Notes: generated from the letters alone by a model not told the origin. DNA of 64,000 nucleotides from Paludibacter sp963678465 (GCA_963678465.1 OY782858.1:3410001-3474000); one strand, 5' to 3'; numbered from the stretch's first letter, positions 1 to 10,136 are shown. Numbers and translations are program-made.

Positions 1-216
1 TATTTTATACCATCGGGATATTTCAATGCAACTATGTTTGTAGTTGGTTGTGGGTTAGGAGTAATTGCGATACCGGTAACTTTAGCCTTTAAAAATAAGC
101 TAAGACAATCGATAGCTGCTTATAATGGCCGGTTTAGCCCTATTGCAGATAATACAACATTAAATTTTCATGTTGGTATTGTTCCAAACGGTGTGGGAGT
201 TAAAGTTTCATTTTAG
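1..216 (+). CDS. C-terminal end of a small membrane protein (5' partial)
   Basis: The frame is open from the first base, so this is the last 71 codons of a gene that starts before the window; the ATG at position 34 is probably internal. A hydrophobic segment (FVVGCGLGVIAIPVTLAF) is followed by a basic stretch and 'SIAAYN', then a short amphipathic strand ending in Phe (GVGVKVSF). Many small Bacteroidetes proteins share this layout of one or two membrane segments, an 'xIYN' motif and a strand ending in NF or SF. I know of no defined function for them. The next gene begins 21 bases downstream and may be co-transcribed. Confidence 0.6.
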   Translation, partial: YFIPSGYFNATMFVVGCGLGVIAIPVTLAFKNKLRQSIAAYNGRFSPIADNTTLNFHVGIVPNGVGVKVSF

Positions 217-237
217 AAATTATAAAATAAAAAAAGC

Positions 238-2055
238 ATGCGGCAACACCTGTTAGTCTTTCTGTATTTAGCAGCTATTAACGCAATACTTGTAAGTTGT
301 GAATATGAACTCAGCGGTGAGTTTTATAATGAAATAAATAAGCCCTCTCAGTCACATAGCGGGGAAATTATTTTAGACACTCATACTGACTCAATTGTGA
401 TTTTTGTGCCGACTGACATAAAATACTCATTAAACACTTTCGGACTAGAATGTAATGCGCTACAGATTGAGTATTTAGATAAAACTGAAAGCAACCTGTT
501 TACCCCGGTTGGACAATTTAGAATTACACCCGATTTTAGCATTGATGAATGGTTTGATTTAAAAGCGACATTCTATCTGGGTACTGGTTCAGGTAGCATT
601 GCTGACAGATTTAAGGCTGAAAATTACGTAGGAACTAAAACATGGAAAGTAAAATTTGTAGAATTTAAAAAATATGATTTTCAGACAGGAATGCGAGTGA
701 ATAAAGATGGTTTTTTAGAAATATTCTGGATCAAACCATCATATTTCCCGGAAATCAGAAGTTCTATAAATCAAACCAGCACGATACATCCCGAGATAAC
801 TAAAATAGCTGGTGATACGATAATTTTCACAGACTCAGTTTACTTTGGTGGGAATTCTACAAAATATTATTTGCAGTTATTTTTTAATGAGAACAATTCT
901 ATTCAGAAAATTCTTCAGCCAAATTATCCATTTCCTCAAGTAAATATTTCTCCAATAGGGCTTGACAGTGTTTTGGTTTCGTGGTCAGAAAGTCCATTAA
1001 ATCGATATTATAGAGTATATACTGATAATGGGGGATGGCAAAGGTATGTGTACACCGGAAAGAGCAACTCTTTTAAAGCAGCAATAACACCGTGTGTTTC
1101 TCAAATATTCTATTTAGAAACATACCCCAATGACAAGGTTCGATACGGATATCAAACAGTTAATGCAAATTATAAAAGAGGTGAAGATGCAAATTATTAC
1201 TCCTATTATTCTTCTGAAAAAGAACAGTTTTATATTATAAGTCCCAATAACAAAACCAAAATTGAGGCTGTAGATATTACGACTACTGCTGGCAATGAGT
1301 ATGCGAATAACAGTCCCAATAAATTTCCGTTAAGAGGAAATTATATGGGAAGTCGGTTCGTAGGCATTTTCGCTGGGGAAATAGAGGTTTTTGATTCAGA
1401 ACTTAATGAGATAAACAAAATACAGGTAGCTGATGTAAGCCCCTCTTTAGGAGGTCAAATGTCTACCAACAATACTTTTGGCTATTATAATTATACGACT
1501 GGAATATATACGCTTCTTAATGTTGGAGATGATGCAGGTTGGCAAAAATTCACATTTAAACCAAGTCCGGATGGTGAAATATCACTTGGTTATACAAACT
1601 TATCTGTCGATGGCAACTATATTTTTTGGCAGGGGTGGACTGGTGAGAGTTTTATAATTTATGATATTAGCAACCATAAAAATGCAGTGCAAATATACAA
1701 GAGTTCTATCTTGGACATATATAGCCTAATAGTTAATCCTCAAAAGACAAATGAAATAATAATAGGTAGAAAAGACAAAATTGAATTCAGATCAGTGCCT
1801 GGATTTCAGCTTATAAGACAAATTGATTTGCCGGGACAAGGTAATGTAATGGTATTAAATGCTGATAGTAAGTACAATTCAATTCTTGCCTATTGCAATA
1901 ATTACTTTAGAATATTTAAATTAGATGATTTAAGTTTAACTCTAAAGTTTGATGGAAGTACTGCAACATCCCCCAATGGTGCAAGACTCTACAGGAATAC
2001 TTTTTTCTTCAGAAACTCAAAAATTGACCTGAAACCATATCTTTCAAATAAATGA
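238..2055 (+). CDS. Predicted lipoprotein with Fn3-like and propeller-like regions
   Basis: 605 residues. The N-terminus has a short signal peptide ending in the lipobox LVSC (Cys 21), so the protein is probably a lipoprotein in the cell envelope. The N-terminal third is beta-rich. Residues about 235-320 (PFPQVNISPIGLDSVLVSW onward) look like a fibronectin-III-type domain. The C-terminal half has spaced hydrophobic strands with 'DGNYIFW', 'NPQKTNEIIIG' and 'NYFRIFKL', suggesting a WD/TolB-like beta-propeller. It overlaps the next gene by four bases (ATGA), so the two are translationally coupled. I recognise no enzymatic motif and no named family. The pair may be a surface lipoprotein with its outer-membrane partner; that is inference. 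Confidence 0.75.
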   Translation: MRQHLLVFLYLAAINAILVSCEYELSGEFYNEINKPSQSHSGEIILDTHTDSIVIFVPTDIKYSLNTFGLECNALQIEYLDKTESNLFTPVGQFRITPDFSIDEWFDLKATFYLGTGSGSIADRFKAENYVGTKTWKVKFVEFKKYDFQTGMRVNKDGFLEIFWIKPSYFPEIRSSINQTSTIHPEITKIAGDTIIFTDSVYFGGNSTKYYLQLFFNENNSIQKILQPNYPFPQVNISPIGLDSVLVSWSESPLNRYYRVYTDNGGWQRYVYTGKSNSFKAAITPCVSQIFYLETYPNDKVRYGYQTVNANYKRGEDANYYSYYSSEKEQFYIISPNNKTKIEAVDITTTAGNEYANNSPNKFPLRGNYMGSRFVGIFAGEIEVFDSELNEINKIQVADVSPSLGGQMSTNNTFGYYNYTTGIYTLLNVGDDAGWQKFTFKPSPDGEISLGYTNLSVDGNYIFWQGWTGESFIIYDISNHKNAVQIYKSSILDIYSLIVNPQKTNEIIIGRKDKIEFRSVPGFQLIRQIDLPGQGNVMVLNADSKYNSILAYCNNYFRIFKLDDLSLTLKFDGSTATSPNGARLYRNTFFFRNSKIDLKPYLSNK

Positions 2056-2705
2056 AAAATTTATCCTTAATATTGTTTTTGATGATTGGATTTTCATTGA
2101 GCGCCCAAAAAATTCGTATTACTTACGAAACAGGGTATGGAATGTATAGTCTATCAAATCTAAAAGATTTTCAGGAATCACACTCCAGTCAAATTAACGA
2201 ATTACCTGTAAGTGCAGTTGTACGATTTCCAAATTATATAAATCATTCGGCTACTTTATGCATATACCTGGATGAAAGCAATCTTTTAGGAATCAATTCA
2301 GCATATTTGACAAGTGGTGGCAGAAACTCGCTAATGGATTATTCGGGCGAATACATTTTTGACATGATATTAAACGGATTTCAATTTGGGATTGAGAGCG
2401 AGCACATTCGCAGGTTTAAAAACAATTTTGGTTTACATCTTAATTTTAAGTTGGGATTAATAAAATCCGAACTAAAATATTCAGAATCATTTAAAATATA
2501 TGGAGTTGGAGAGTCATCTTCAACCGACAAATTAAGCCAGTATGATTTCTTTTTAGAACCTAATATAAATTTTTCAAAAATAATTATAAGTGGGCTTGCT
2601 ATTAAAGCAGGTTTAGGTTATAACCTGAATACAAGTTCATTTTACGGAGGTATGATTAACTGGAGTGGATTAAGACCAAAGGTGGGGGTAAGCTACTCAT
2701 TTTGA
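2052..2705 (+). CDS. Predicted outer-membrane beta-barrel protein
   Basis: 217 residues. It starts with a signal peptide (MKNLSLILFLMIGFSLSAQ, Ala-Gln cleavage typical of Bacteroidetes), continues with alternating amphipathic beta strands, and ends with an aromatic C-terminal strand (VGVSYSF) of the kind recognised by the BAM complex. Its length fits a small 8-10-strand barrel. The ATG overlaps the stop codon of the upstream lipoprotein gene in ATGA form, so the two products are likely made together. The function is unknown; it could anchor or present the lipoprotein at the outer membrane. No enzymatic residues are recognisable. Confidence 0.7.
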   Translation: MKNLSLILFLMIGFSLSAQKIRITYETGYGMYSLSNLKDFQESHSSQINELPVSAVVRFPNYINHSATLCIYLDESNLLGINSAYLTSGGRNSLMDYSGEYIFDMILNGFQFGIESEHIRRFKNNFGLHLNFKLGLIKSELKYSESFKIYGVGESSSTDKLSQYDFFLEPNINFSKIIISGLAIKAGLGYNLNTSSFYGGMINWSGLRPKVGVSYSF

Positions 2706-2835
2706 GTAGGTTATTTCAATGTAATCAATCGCAGTAAAATGATTAAAAAAAACCTTATATTTACAACACAAATTGTTGAGACTAAGATTTTGACCAATAA
2801 TTACATCAATGATCTCAACACCTAATATTGAAACA

Positions 2836-3606
2836 ATGAATAAACTTACACTTGTAAAAGTCGGAGGTAAAATCGTAGAAGACTCCGAAACACTCAAACA
2901 ATTACTATCTGATTTTTCAAAAATTAATGGACACAAAGTGCTCGTGCATGGTGGCGGTCGCTCAGCTACTGCCATTGCAGCAAAACTAGGCATCGAAAGC
3001 CAAATGGTAAACGGACGCCGCATTACCGACGAAGAAACACTGAAAGTAGTGACTATGGTGTATGGCGGATTGGTTAACAAGCAAATTGTAGCCGGGCTGC
3101 AGTCTATTGGCGTAAATGCACTCGGACTTACAGGCGCCGACCTGAACTATATGCGTTCCGAAAAACGCCCCGTAAAGGATGTGGATTACGGATTTGTTGG
3201 CGATGTAAAAGAAGTGAATGCCGACATTTTGGCTGATCTGATTGCCCGTGGCGTGGTGCCTGTTTTAGCGCCACTTACACACGACAATGCTGGGAATATG
3301 CTCAATACCAATGCTGATACTATTGCCGGAGAAGCTGCCAAAGCGCTTGCAAAACATTTCGAAGTGACATTGATGTTTTGCTTCGAGAAAAAAGGCGTAT
3401 TAATGAGCGAAACCGACGACGAAAGTGTAATTCCCGAAATAACACCTGCTTTATTCGAAAAATATGTGACCGAAGGAATTATCAACGGAGGCATGATTCC
3501 CAAACTCGAAAACTCATTCGAAGCCATAAATGCCGGTGTAAAACAGGTGGTGATTACACGGGCTGATTTGATTCACACCAACGGCGGAACAAAAATCATC
3601 AAATAA
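2836..3606 (+). CDS. argB: Acetylglutamate (or succinylglutamate) kinase
   Basis: ArgB phosphorylates the gamma-carboxylate of N-acylglutamate, the second step of arginine biosynthesis, in the cytoplasm. The product begins MNKLTLVKVGGKIVEDSETL, shows the nucleotide-binding VHGGGRSAT and the substrate-side motifs NGRRITD, LTGADLN, LNTNADTIAGE and GGMIPKLENSFEAI, and is 256 residues, normal for the family. I chose the ATG at 2836 because the family starts there; an in-frame ATG at 2809 would add nine unconserved residues. A TATATTTA box at 2756-2763 may be its -7 element. Bacteroides species use N-succinyl rather than N-acetyl intermediates in arginine synthesis, so the true substrate could be either. 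An argE-like gene follows two genes downstream. Confidence 0.95.
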   Translation: MNKLTLVKVGGKIVEDSETLKQLLSDFSKINGHKVLVHGGGRSATAIAAKLGIESQMVNGRRITDEETLKVVTMVYGGLVNKQIVAGLQSIGVNALGLTGADLNYMRSEKRPVKDVDYGFVGDVKEVNADILADLIARGVVPVLAPLTHDNAGNMLNTNADTIAGEAAKALAKHFEVTLMFCFEKKGVLMSETDDESVIPEITPALFEKYVTEGIINGGMIPKLENSFEAINAGVKQVVITRADLIHTNGGTKIIK

Positions 3607-3619
3607 AAGAATAAGTACC

Positions 3620-4489
3620 ATGAAACACATTTCACTTATTATTGCACTGATAATGAACATTACACTCATTGCTGCACAGGAAGAAATCAAACTCTATCCT
3701 AAAGGCACTCCCGAAAGTAACGGTCTTGAAAACAAAGAAGAATTCCGCGATCCTGAATTTATCGTGGATATCAGCAAACCGCGTATGTATGCATATCCGG
3801 CTCCTAAAGAAATTGCCAACGGAACAGCCGTACTTATTTGTCCCGGAGGAGGATATTCGGGCGTTTCGCAGATAAAAGAAGGTTCGGAGTTTGCCGAATG
3901 GTTCAACAAAATGGGTATAAGCGCTTATGTTCTTTATTATCGCATGCCCAATGGAAATCATTTTATTCCACTGAAAGATGCGCAAACAACCCTTGCCATT
4001 ATCCATAAAAATGCAAAAAAATGGAACATCGACAAGAAAAAGATCGGAATTATGGGCTTTTCAGCCGGTGGACATCTTGCAGCTACAGCAGGAACACATT
4101 TCAAAACTAGAACAGAACGTCCGGCATTTATGTTACTTGCATATCCGGTAGTGACTATGGATAAAAATGTGACTCATGGAGGTTCACGCAATAATTTGTT
4201 GGGCAAAAATCCTTCTGAAGAAATGGTGAAACTTTACTCGAACGAACTTCAGGTAACAAAAAAAACACCGCCCACATTTATGGTTCATGCCAAAGATGAT
4301 GGCGCAGTGCCTATCGCTAACAGCGAAAATATGCTGAAAGCGCTTGAAGAAAAAGGTATTCCCGCAAAACTTGTGGTTTACGATAAAGGCGGGCATGGTT
4401 TTGGAATGCGTACAAAAGGAATCCCTGCCGACAACTGGCCCGAAGAGCTCAAAAAATGGATGATTGCTCAGAAATTAGTGAATCCATAA
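3620..4489 (+). CDS. Exported alpha/beta hydrolase, BD-FAE/acetylesterase-like
   Basis: 289 residues. The signal peptide (MKHISLIIALIMNITLIAAQ) directs it to the periplasm or beyond. The oxyanion-hole segment CPGGGY (74-79) and the nucleophile elbow GFSAGG (Ser148) are clear; Asp227 (KDDGAVP) and His259 (GGHGFG) complete a catalytic triad. This arrangement matches the esterase/lipase-like and BD-FAE families, which remove acyl groups from plant polysaccharides or small esters. It lies 13 bases after argB and 25 bases before the argE-like gene, so it probably shares a transcript with them although its role in arginine synthesis is not obvious. Substrate unknown. Confidence 0.85.
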   Translation: MKHISLIIALIMNITLIAAQEEIKLYPKGTPESNGLENKEEFRDPEFIVDISKPRMYAYPAPKEIANGTAVLICPGGGYSGVSQIKEGSEFAEWFNKMGISAYVLYYRMPNGNHFIPLKDAQTTLAIIHKNAKKWNIDKKKIGIMGFSAGGHLAATAGTHFKTRTERPAFMLLAYPVVTMDKNVTHGGSRNNLLGKNPSEEMVKLYSNELQVTKKTPPTFMVHAKDDGAVPIANSENMLKALEEKGIPAKLVVYDKGGHGFGMRTKGIPADNWPEELKKWMIAQKLVNP

Positions 4490-4514
4490 ATAACACATCT
4501 CATTTACAAAACCA

Positions 4515-5585
4515 ATGAATCCAATGATATTTGACCTAAGCCAGGAAGCCATTCAGCTACTTCGCGATATGATTTCAATAGAATCGTACAGTCGCGAAGA
4601 AAAAAATGTGGCTGATTTTCTCGAAAGATACATCGAGTCGAAAGGCTATGTGGCAACACGCAGTAATAACAATGTCTGGTTGATGAATTCAGGATTTGAT
4701 ACTGCTAAGCCCACTATCTTGTTGAATTCGCACATTGACACTGTAAAGCCAGTGGCTGGTTGGGTAAAAAATCCGTTTACACCGGTTGTTGAAGATGGAA
4801 AACTTTTCGGTTTAGGAAGTAACGATGCCGGTGCAAGCGTTGTCAGTCTGCTTCAGTCTTTTTTCTTTTTAACTCAAGATAAACAGGCCTATAATCTGAT
4901 ATTTGTAGCAACATCCGAAGAAGAAGTGTCGGGGAAAAATGGTATTGAAAGTCTGATTCGCGAACTTCCGAAGATTGATTTTGCCATTGTGGGTGAACCT
5001 ACCGGAATGCATTTGGCGGTTGCCGAAAAAGGTCTGATGGTACTCGATTGTGTAGTTTACGGAAAGGCCGGACATGCAGCCCGCAACGAAGGCGAAAATG
5101 CCATTTATAAAGCTTTAAAAGATGTGGCATGGTTCGAAAATCACAGATTTGAGAAAGAATCGGAATTACTGGGGCCTGTAAAAATGACTGTCACACAAAT
5201 AAATGCAGGTACACAACACAATGTAATTCCCGATAAATGCAGTTTTGTTGTTGATGTTCGGAGCAATGAAATGTATTCGAACCTGGAGATTTTGGAAGAA
5301 ATTAAGAAAAATGTGGGCTGCGAAGTTCAGCCACGTTCCACTCGTTTAAGCTCTACAGCAACTCCGCTGGATCACGCTTTTGTAGCAAAAGCACGTCAAC
5401 TTGGACGTAACATTTATGGATCTCCAACTTTGTCAGATCAGGCCTTAATGCCTTTCCCTAGCGTTAAAATTGGCCCGGGTGAGTCAGCACGATCACATAC
5501 CGCCGACGAATATATTTTGGTTTCGGAAATTGAAGAAGCTATCCGGCTTTATATAGAATTACTTCATCGGCTCGAAATAGCTTAA
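4515..5585 (+). CDS. argE: M20-family deacylase, acetyl/succinylornithine deacetylase-like
   Basis: 356 residues, cytoplasmic. Metal-binding and catalytic residues of M20 peptidases are visible: His73 and Asp75 in NSHIDTV, Asp104 in GSNDAGAS, Glu135-Glu136 in TSEEEVSG, Glu161 in VGEPTG and His328 in RSHTADEY. The middle part from about 170 to 285 is the dimerisation domain (YGKAGHAARNEGENAI). Close spacing to argB and overall similarity to ArgE/DapE suggest it removes the acyl group from N-acylornithine or a related arginine intermediate. DapE-type desuccinylase is the alternative, since the two subfamilies are hard to separate by eye. The start could be Met1 or Met4. A bidirectional terminator follows. 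Confidence 0.85.
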   Translation: MNPMIFDLSQEAIQLLRDMISIESYSREEKNVADFLERYIESKGYVATRSNNNVWLMNSGFDTAKPTILLNSHIDTVKPVAGWVKNPFTPVVEDGKLFGLGSNDAGASVVSLLQSFFFLTQDKQAYNLIFVATSEEEVSGKNGIESLIRELPKIDFAIVGEPTGMHLAVAEKGLMVLDCVVYGKAGHAARNEGENAIYKALKDVAWFENHRFEKESELLGPVKMTVTQINAGTQHNVIPDKCSFVVDVRSNEMYSNLEILEEIKKNVGCEVQPRSTRLSSTATPLDHAFVAKARQLGRNIYGSPTLSDQALMPFPSVKIGPGESARSHTADEYILVSEIEEAIRLYIELLHRLEIA

Positions 5586-5666
5586 GCTTATTATTCATCA
5601 GGAGTTTATTTGGTTTCAACAAAGGAAAAACGTTCCTGAATAAAATATTCACAGTGTTATTAAAAA

Positions 5667-5704
5667 AAAACAGGGTTGTCGGAATTTTCCAACAACTCTG
5701 TTTT
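5667..5704. terminator. Bidirectional terminator between argE-like gene and rpoC
   Basis: A run of A, a stem (AACAGGGTTGT with GGAA / TTCC with ACAACTCTGTT, one bulged pair) and a run of T. The arms are flanked by A on the left and T on the right, so transcription from either side would end in a U tract, as expected between convergent genes. Confidence 0.8.
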
Positions 5705-5725
5705 GGTATTTATATCAAAAGATTT

Positions 5726-8700
5726 TTAGTCTTCTGAATTTCCATCTTCTATATCAAGCACATTGCGGCGGGCATCTACTTTTTTGTCGTACTCATCGCG
5801 TGAGTAAACCACAATTTTATCGAGGTCGCGCTGACCAGTACCAGCAGGAATCAGGTGTCCGCAAATAACGTTTTCTTTCAAACCTTCCAGACGGTCGGTT
5901 TTTCCGTTGATAGCAGCATCGTTCAACACTTTTGTTGTTTCCTGGAAGGAAGCAGCCGACATAAAGCTTGTAGTTTGCAATGCAGCACGGGTAATTCCCT
6001 GTAGAATCTGATTCGAAGTTGCAGCGATGGCATCACGTGTTTCCACCAGACGTAAATCGCGACGTTTCAAAGCGCTATTTTCATCGCGCAATTTACGAGG
6101 AGTAATAATCTGACCAGGTTTCATTGTTGCTGAATCACCGGCGTCGAGAATTACTTTTTTACCCCAGATACGGTCATTTTCCTCCATGAATTCATGCTTG
6201 TCTACAATTTGTTTTTCGAGGAAACGGGTATCACCTTGCTCCAGAATTTCAACTTTACGCATCATCTGACGTACAATTACTTCGAAGTGTTTGTCATTGA
6301 TTTTTACACCTTGCAGACGATAAACGTCCTGTACTTCGTTCACAATATAATCCTGAACAGCAGTAGGTCCCTTGATTAATAGAATGTCAGAAGGAGTAGT
6401 TGCACCATCCGAAAGCGGAGTTCCGGCACGTACAAAGTCATTTTCCTGAACAAGAATCTGTTTCGAAAGAGGAATCATGTATTTCTTAACTTCACCTGTT
6501 TTTGAAGTTACACTCACTTCACGATTACCACGTTTGATTTTAAGGAAGTTTACTTCACCATCAATTTCGGCTACTACAGCTGGATTGGATGGGTTACGTG
6601 CTTCGAATAATTCGGTAACACGTGGCAAACCTCCCGTGATATCACCTGTTTTACCAACAGCACGCGGGATCTTAACAAGCATTTGACCTGTTTTAATCTT
6701 ATCGCCATTGTCTAACACAAGGTGAGCACCTACCGGTAAGTTGTAAGTACGCAAGATATTACCTTCTTTGTCAAGAATGTGTGCACTTGGCACTTTATTA
6801 CGATCCTTCGACTCGATAATGATTTTCTCTTTCAATCCTGTGGCTTCGTCGGTATCTGTTTTGAATGTTTGATTTTCAACCACATCTTCAAATTCGATCT
6901 TACCTTCGTTTTCAGCAATGATTACAGCATTAAATGGATCCCATTCACATACTGTCAAGCCTTTGGTTCCCATCTCACCATCTTTTACATATAGTTTCGA
7001 ACCATATGGTATATTCTGAGTTGTCAGTGCAATGCCAGTATTGGTATCGATCACGCGCATTTCGGCTAAACGACTTACAACTACCTGATAAGCATTTGTG
7101 TTGTCATCCACTGCATCTACGGTACGAAGTTCATCAAATTCGATGCGACCATCATAACGCAATACAATTTTAGATTCGGCACCAACGTTCGAAGCAACCC
7201 CACCGACGTGGAAAGTACGAAGTGTCAGCTGAGTACCCGGTTCACCAATCGATTGAGCAGCAATAACTCCCACAGCCTCACCAATATGTACCATTTTATT
7301 GGTAGCCAGGTTACGACCATAACATTTTGCACAAACTCCTTTTTTCGATTCGCAGGTTAATACCGAACGAATTTCGACGCGTTCGATTGGAGATTCCTGA
7401 ATCTTTCGTGCTAACGATTCAGTAATTTGATCACCTGACGAAACGATTAACTCGCCCGACAGTGGATGGTAAATATCGTGTACCGAAACACGTCCAAGAA
7501 TTCGTTCGTACAATGAAGAAATCACATCTTCGTTGTTTTTCATTTCGGTGGCAATCAATCCACGCAAAGTTCCGCAATCATCTTCGTTGATAATTACATC
7601 CTGCGATACGTCTACCAAACGACGGGTAAGGTAACCAGCATCAGCTGTTTTAAGCGCTGTATCGGCCAAACCTTTACGAGCACCGTGGGTAGAAATAAAG
7701 TATTCCAATACTGAAAGGCCTTCTTTAAAGTTAGCCAAAATTGGGTTTTCAATAATCTGACCACCTTCGGCACCTGATTTCTGAGGTTTTGCCATCAAAC
7801 CACGCATACCTGAAAGCTGACGGATCTGTTCCTTAGAACCACGCGCTCCTGAATCCAACATCATGTACACAGAATTGAATCCCTGATTGTCGCTTGATAA
7901 TTGTTTCATCAAGATATTCGACAATTTCGAGTTTACGTGTGTCCATGTATCGATGATCTGATTGTAACGTTCGTTGTTGGTTATGAATCCCATGTTGTAG
8001 TTATTCATAATTTCTTCAACTTCGGCATTACCTTCTTTTACCAACACTTCTTTTTCCGGTGGAATAATAACGTCGCCTAAGTTAAACGACAATCCGCCTT
8101 TGAAAGCCATGTAGTAACCCAAATCTTTGATATCGTCGAGGAATTGAGCTGTACGGGCAACTCCGCAAACATCGATCACATTACCGATAATATCACGAAG
8201 CGATTTTTTCGAAAGTAATTCGTTGATGTAACCTACTTCAAGCGGAACACATTTGTTGAATAAAATTCGTCCAACAGTAGTTTCGATTAATTTTGTTACT
8301 ATTTCGCCATTTTCATTTAAATCTTTGGTTCTTACTTTGATCCAGGCATGAAGTGTAACTTTTTTCTCATTATAAGCTATTTCAGCTTCTTCTGGAGAAT
8401 AGAAAATCAAGCCTTCGCCTAAAGCACCTGTACGTGGTTTTGTAATGTAATACAATCCAAGCACCATGTCCTGCGAAGGTACCGTAATTGGAGCTCCGTT
8501 GGCAGGGTTCAAAATATTGTGCGAAGCAAGCATCAGCATTTGAGCTTCAAGCACTGCTTCGTTTCCAAGAGGCAAGTGAACAGCCATCTGGTCACCATCA
8601 AAGTCGGCGTTGAAAGCCGTACACGAAAGCGGGTGAAGCTGAATGGCTTTTCCTTCAATCATTTTGGGCTGGAATGCCTGAATACCCAAACGGTGCAAAG

Positions 8701-10042
8701 TCGGAGCACGGTTGAGCAGTACTGGATGTCCTTTCATCACGTACTCTAAAATATCCCAGATAACAGGGTCTTTACGATCAACAATTTTCTTTGCTGATTT
8801 CACAGTTTTTACAATGCCACGTTCAATCAGTTTGCGAATAACAAACGGTTTGAAAAGTTCGGCAGCCATGTCCTTGGGTAATCCACATTCGTGCATTTTC
8901 AATTCAGGACCAACGACGATTACCGAACGTGCAGAATAATCCACACGCTTACCTAATAAGTTCTGACGGAAACGTCCTTGTTTTCCTTTCAACGAATCGG
9001 AAAGAGATTTCAACGGACGATTGGCTTCAGTCTTAACAGCGCTTGATTTACGTGAGTTATCGAACAATGAGTCAACAGATTCCTGAAGCATACGTTTTTC
9101 ATTACGTAAAATAACTTCAGGCGCTTTAATCTCAATCAGTCGTTTCAGACGGTTGTTACGAATAATTACACGGCGATACAAGTCGTTCAAATCGGATGTA
9201 GCAAAACGACCACCATCCAACGGCACCAACGGACGTAATTCAGGCGGAATAACCGGCACGATTTTTACAATCATCCATTCCGGTTTGTTGCGCATTTTCG
9301 AAGCGCGGAACGATTCTACAATCTGCAGACGTTTCAGTGCTTCGTTTTTACGTTGTTGCGAAGTATCGGTATTTGCTTTGTGACGTAAATCGTAAGATAA
9401 TGCATCTAAATCAAGACGCGTTAGCATATCGTAGATAGCTTCTGCACCCATTTTAGCGATGAATTTATTTGGATCACTATCTTCAAGCAATTGATTTTCG
9501 CGTGGTAATTTTTCGAGTAGATCCAGGTATTCTTCTTCCGAAATTAACTCACCCTGAGCAATCAGGAGTTCACCTGTTGCAGCAGTAGCAGTATTATCGG
9601 CAATACCTGCCTGAATAACCACATATTTTTCGTAATAAATGATTGAATCTAATTTTTTTGTTGGCATTCCCAGTAAATAACCGATTTTATTCGGCAATGA
9701 ACGGAAGTACCAAATATGCGCTACAGGCACCACCAACTGGATGTGTCCCATGCGCTCGCGACGCACTTTTTTTTCTGTTACTTCAACTCCACAACGGTCG
9801 CAAACAATTCCTTTATAACGAATACGTTTGTATTTTCCGCAATGACATTCAAAATCCTTTGTAGGACCAAAAATGCGTTCGCAAAACAAACCATCACGTT
9901 CGGGTTTGTAGGTACGATAGTTGATGGTTTCAGGTTTGAGTACCTCGCCACTTGATAATTTTAATATTTCTTCGGGCGATGCAAGTCCGATTGAAATTTT
10001 ATTAAAACCAGTTTTAAGCTTATTATCGTTTTTAAAAGCCAT
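5726..10042 (-). CDS. rpoC: RNA polymerase subunit beta'
   Basis: 1438 residues, the largest subunit of the core RNA polymerase and holder of the catalytic magnesium. The N-terminal zinc finger has Cys66, Cys68, Cys81 and Cys84 (CHCG...CDRCG). The active-site loop NADFDGDQ is at 478-485 after the conserved LLNRAPTLHRLG segment. The second zinc site is CESKKGVCAKCYG, and the bridge-helix/trigger-loop region includes GEPGTQLTLRTFHVGG. The C-terminus is acidic, as in other Bacteroidetes. It is the last gene of the ribosomal protein/polymerase block, 94 bases after rpoB, and ends against a bidirectional terminator. No anomalies in length or key residues. Confidence 0.99.
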   Translation of the reverse strand: MAFKNDNKLKTGFNKISIGLASPEEILKLSSGEVLKPETINYRTYKPERDGLFCERIFGPTKDFECHCGKYKRIRYKGIVCDRCGVEVTEKKVRRERMGHIQLVVPVAHIWYFRSLPNKIGYLLGMPTKKLDSIIYYEKYVVIQAGIADNTATAATGELLIAQGELISEEEYLDLLEKLPRENQLLEDSDPNKFIAKMGAEAIYDMLTRLDLDALSYDLRHKANTDTSQQRKNEALKRLQIVESFRASKMRNKPEWMIVKIVPVIPPELRPLVPLDGGRFATSDLNDLYRRVIIRNNRLKRLIEIKAPEVILRNEKRMLQESVDSLFDNSRKSSAVKTEANRPLKSLSDSLKGKQGRFRQNLLGKRVDYSARSVIVVGPELKMHECGLPKDMAAELFKPFVIRKLIERGIVKTVKSAKKIVDRKDPVIWDILEYVMKGHPVLLNRAPTLHRLGIQAFQPKMIEGKAIQLHPLSCTAFNADFDGDQMAVHLPLGNEAVLEAQMLMLASHNILNPANGAPITVPSQDMVLGLYYITKPRTGALGEGLIFYSPEEAEIAYNEKKVTLHAWIKVRTKDLNENGEIVTKLIETTVGRILFNKCVPLEVGYINELLSKKSLRDIIGNVIDVCGVARTAQFLDDIKDLGYYMAFKGGLSFNLGDVIIPPEKEVLVKEGNAEVEEIMNNYNMGFITNNERYNQIIDTWTHVNSKLSNILMKQLSSDNQGFNSVYMMLDSGARGSKEQIRQLSGMRGLMAKPQKSGAEGGQIIENPILANFKEGLSVLEYFISTHGARKGLADTALKTADAGYLTRRLVDVSQDVIINEDDCGTLRGLIATEMKNNEDVISSLYERILGRVSVHDIYHPLSGELIVSSGDQITESLARKIQESPIERVEIRSVLTCESKKGVCAKCYGRNLATNKMVHIGEAVGVIAAQSIGEPGTQLTLRTFHVGGVASNVGAESKIVLRYDGRIEFDELRTVDAVDDNTNAYQVVVSRLAEMRVIDTNTGIALTTQNIPYGSKLYVKDGEMGTKGLTVCEWDPFNAVIIAENEGKIEFEDVVENQTFKTDTDEATGLKEKIIIESKDRNKVPSAHILDKEGNILRTYNLPVGAHLVLDNGDKIKTGQMLVKIPRAVGKTGDITGGLPRVTELFEARNPSNPAVVAEIDGEVNFLKIKRGNREVSVTSKTGEVKKYMIPLSKQILVQENDFVRAGTPLSDGATTPSDILLIKGPTAVQDYIVNEVQDVYRLQGVKINDKHFEVIVRQMMRKVEILEQGDTRFLEKQIVDKHEFMEENDRIWGKKVILDAGDSATMKPGQIITPRKLRDENSALKRRDLRLVETRDAIAATSNQILQGITRAALQTTSFMSAASFQETTKVLNDAAINGKTDRLEGLKENVICGHLIPAGTGQRDLDKIVVYSRDEYDKKVDARRNVLDIEDGNSED

Positions 10043-10057
10043 AATCTTTGTTTTTCT

Positions 10058-10134
10058 TTTAACTGTTTAACTGTCTAACCTTGTTGCGTCATTATAAATG
10101 TTTGTCATTTTCTAATGATTCAACAATTCAACAC
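10058..10134. repeat. Octamer-word pairs in the rpoB-rpoC spacer
   Basis: The 94-base spacer holds TTTAACTG twice in tandem followed by a TCTAACCT variant (10058-10081), and TTCAACAA followed by TTCAACAC (10119-10134). This may be a decayed example of the tandem-word tracts seen elsewhere in the window. No clear promoter is visible. Confidence 0.4.
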
Positions 10135-10136
10135 AT

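Noticed and set aside
2697..3527. Minus-strand frames opposite argB
   Set aside because: They are shadows of the strongly conserved argB frame.
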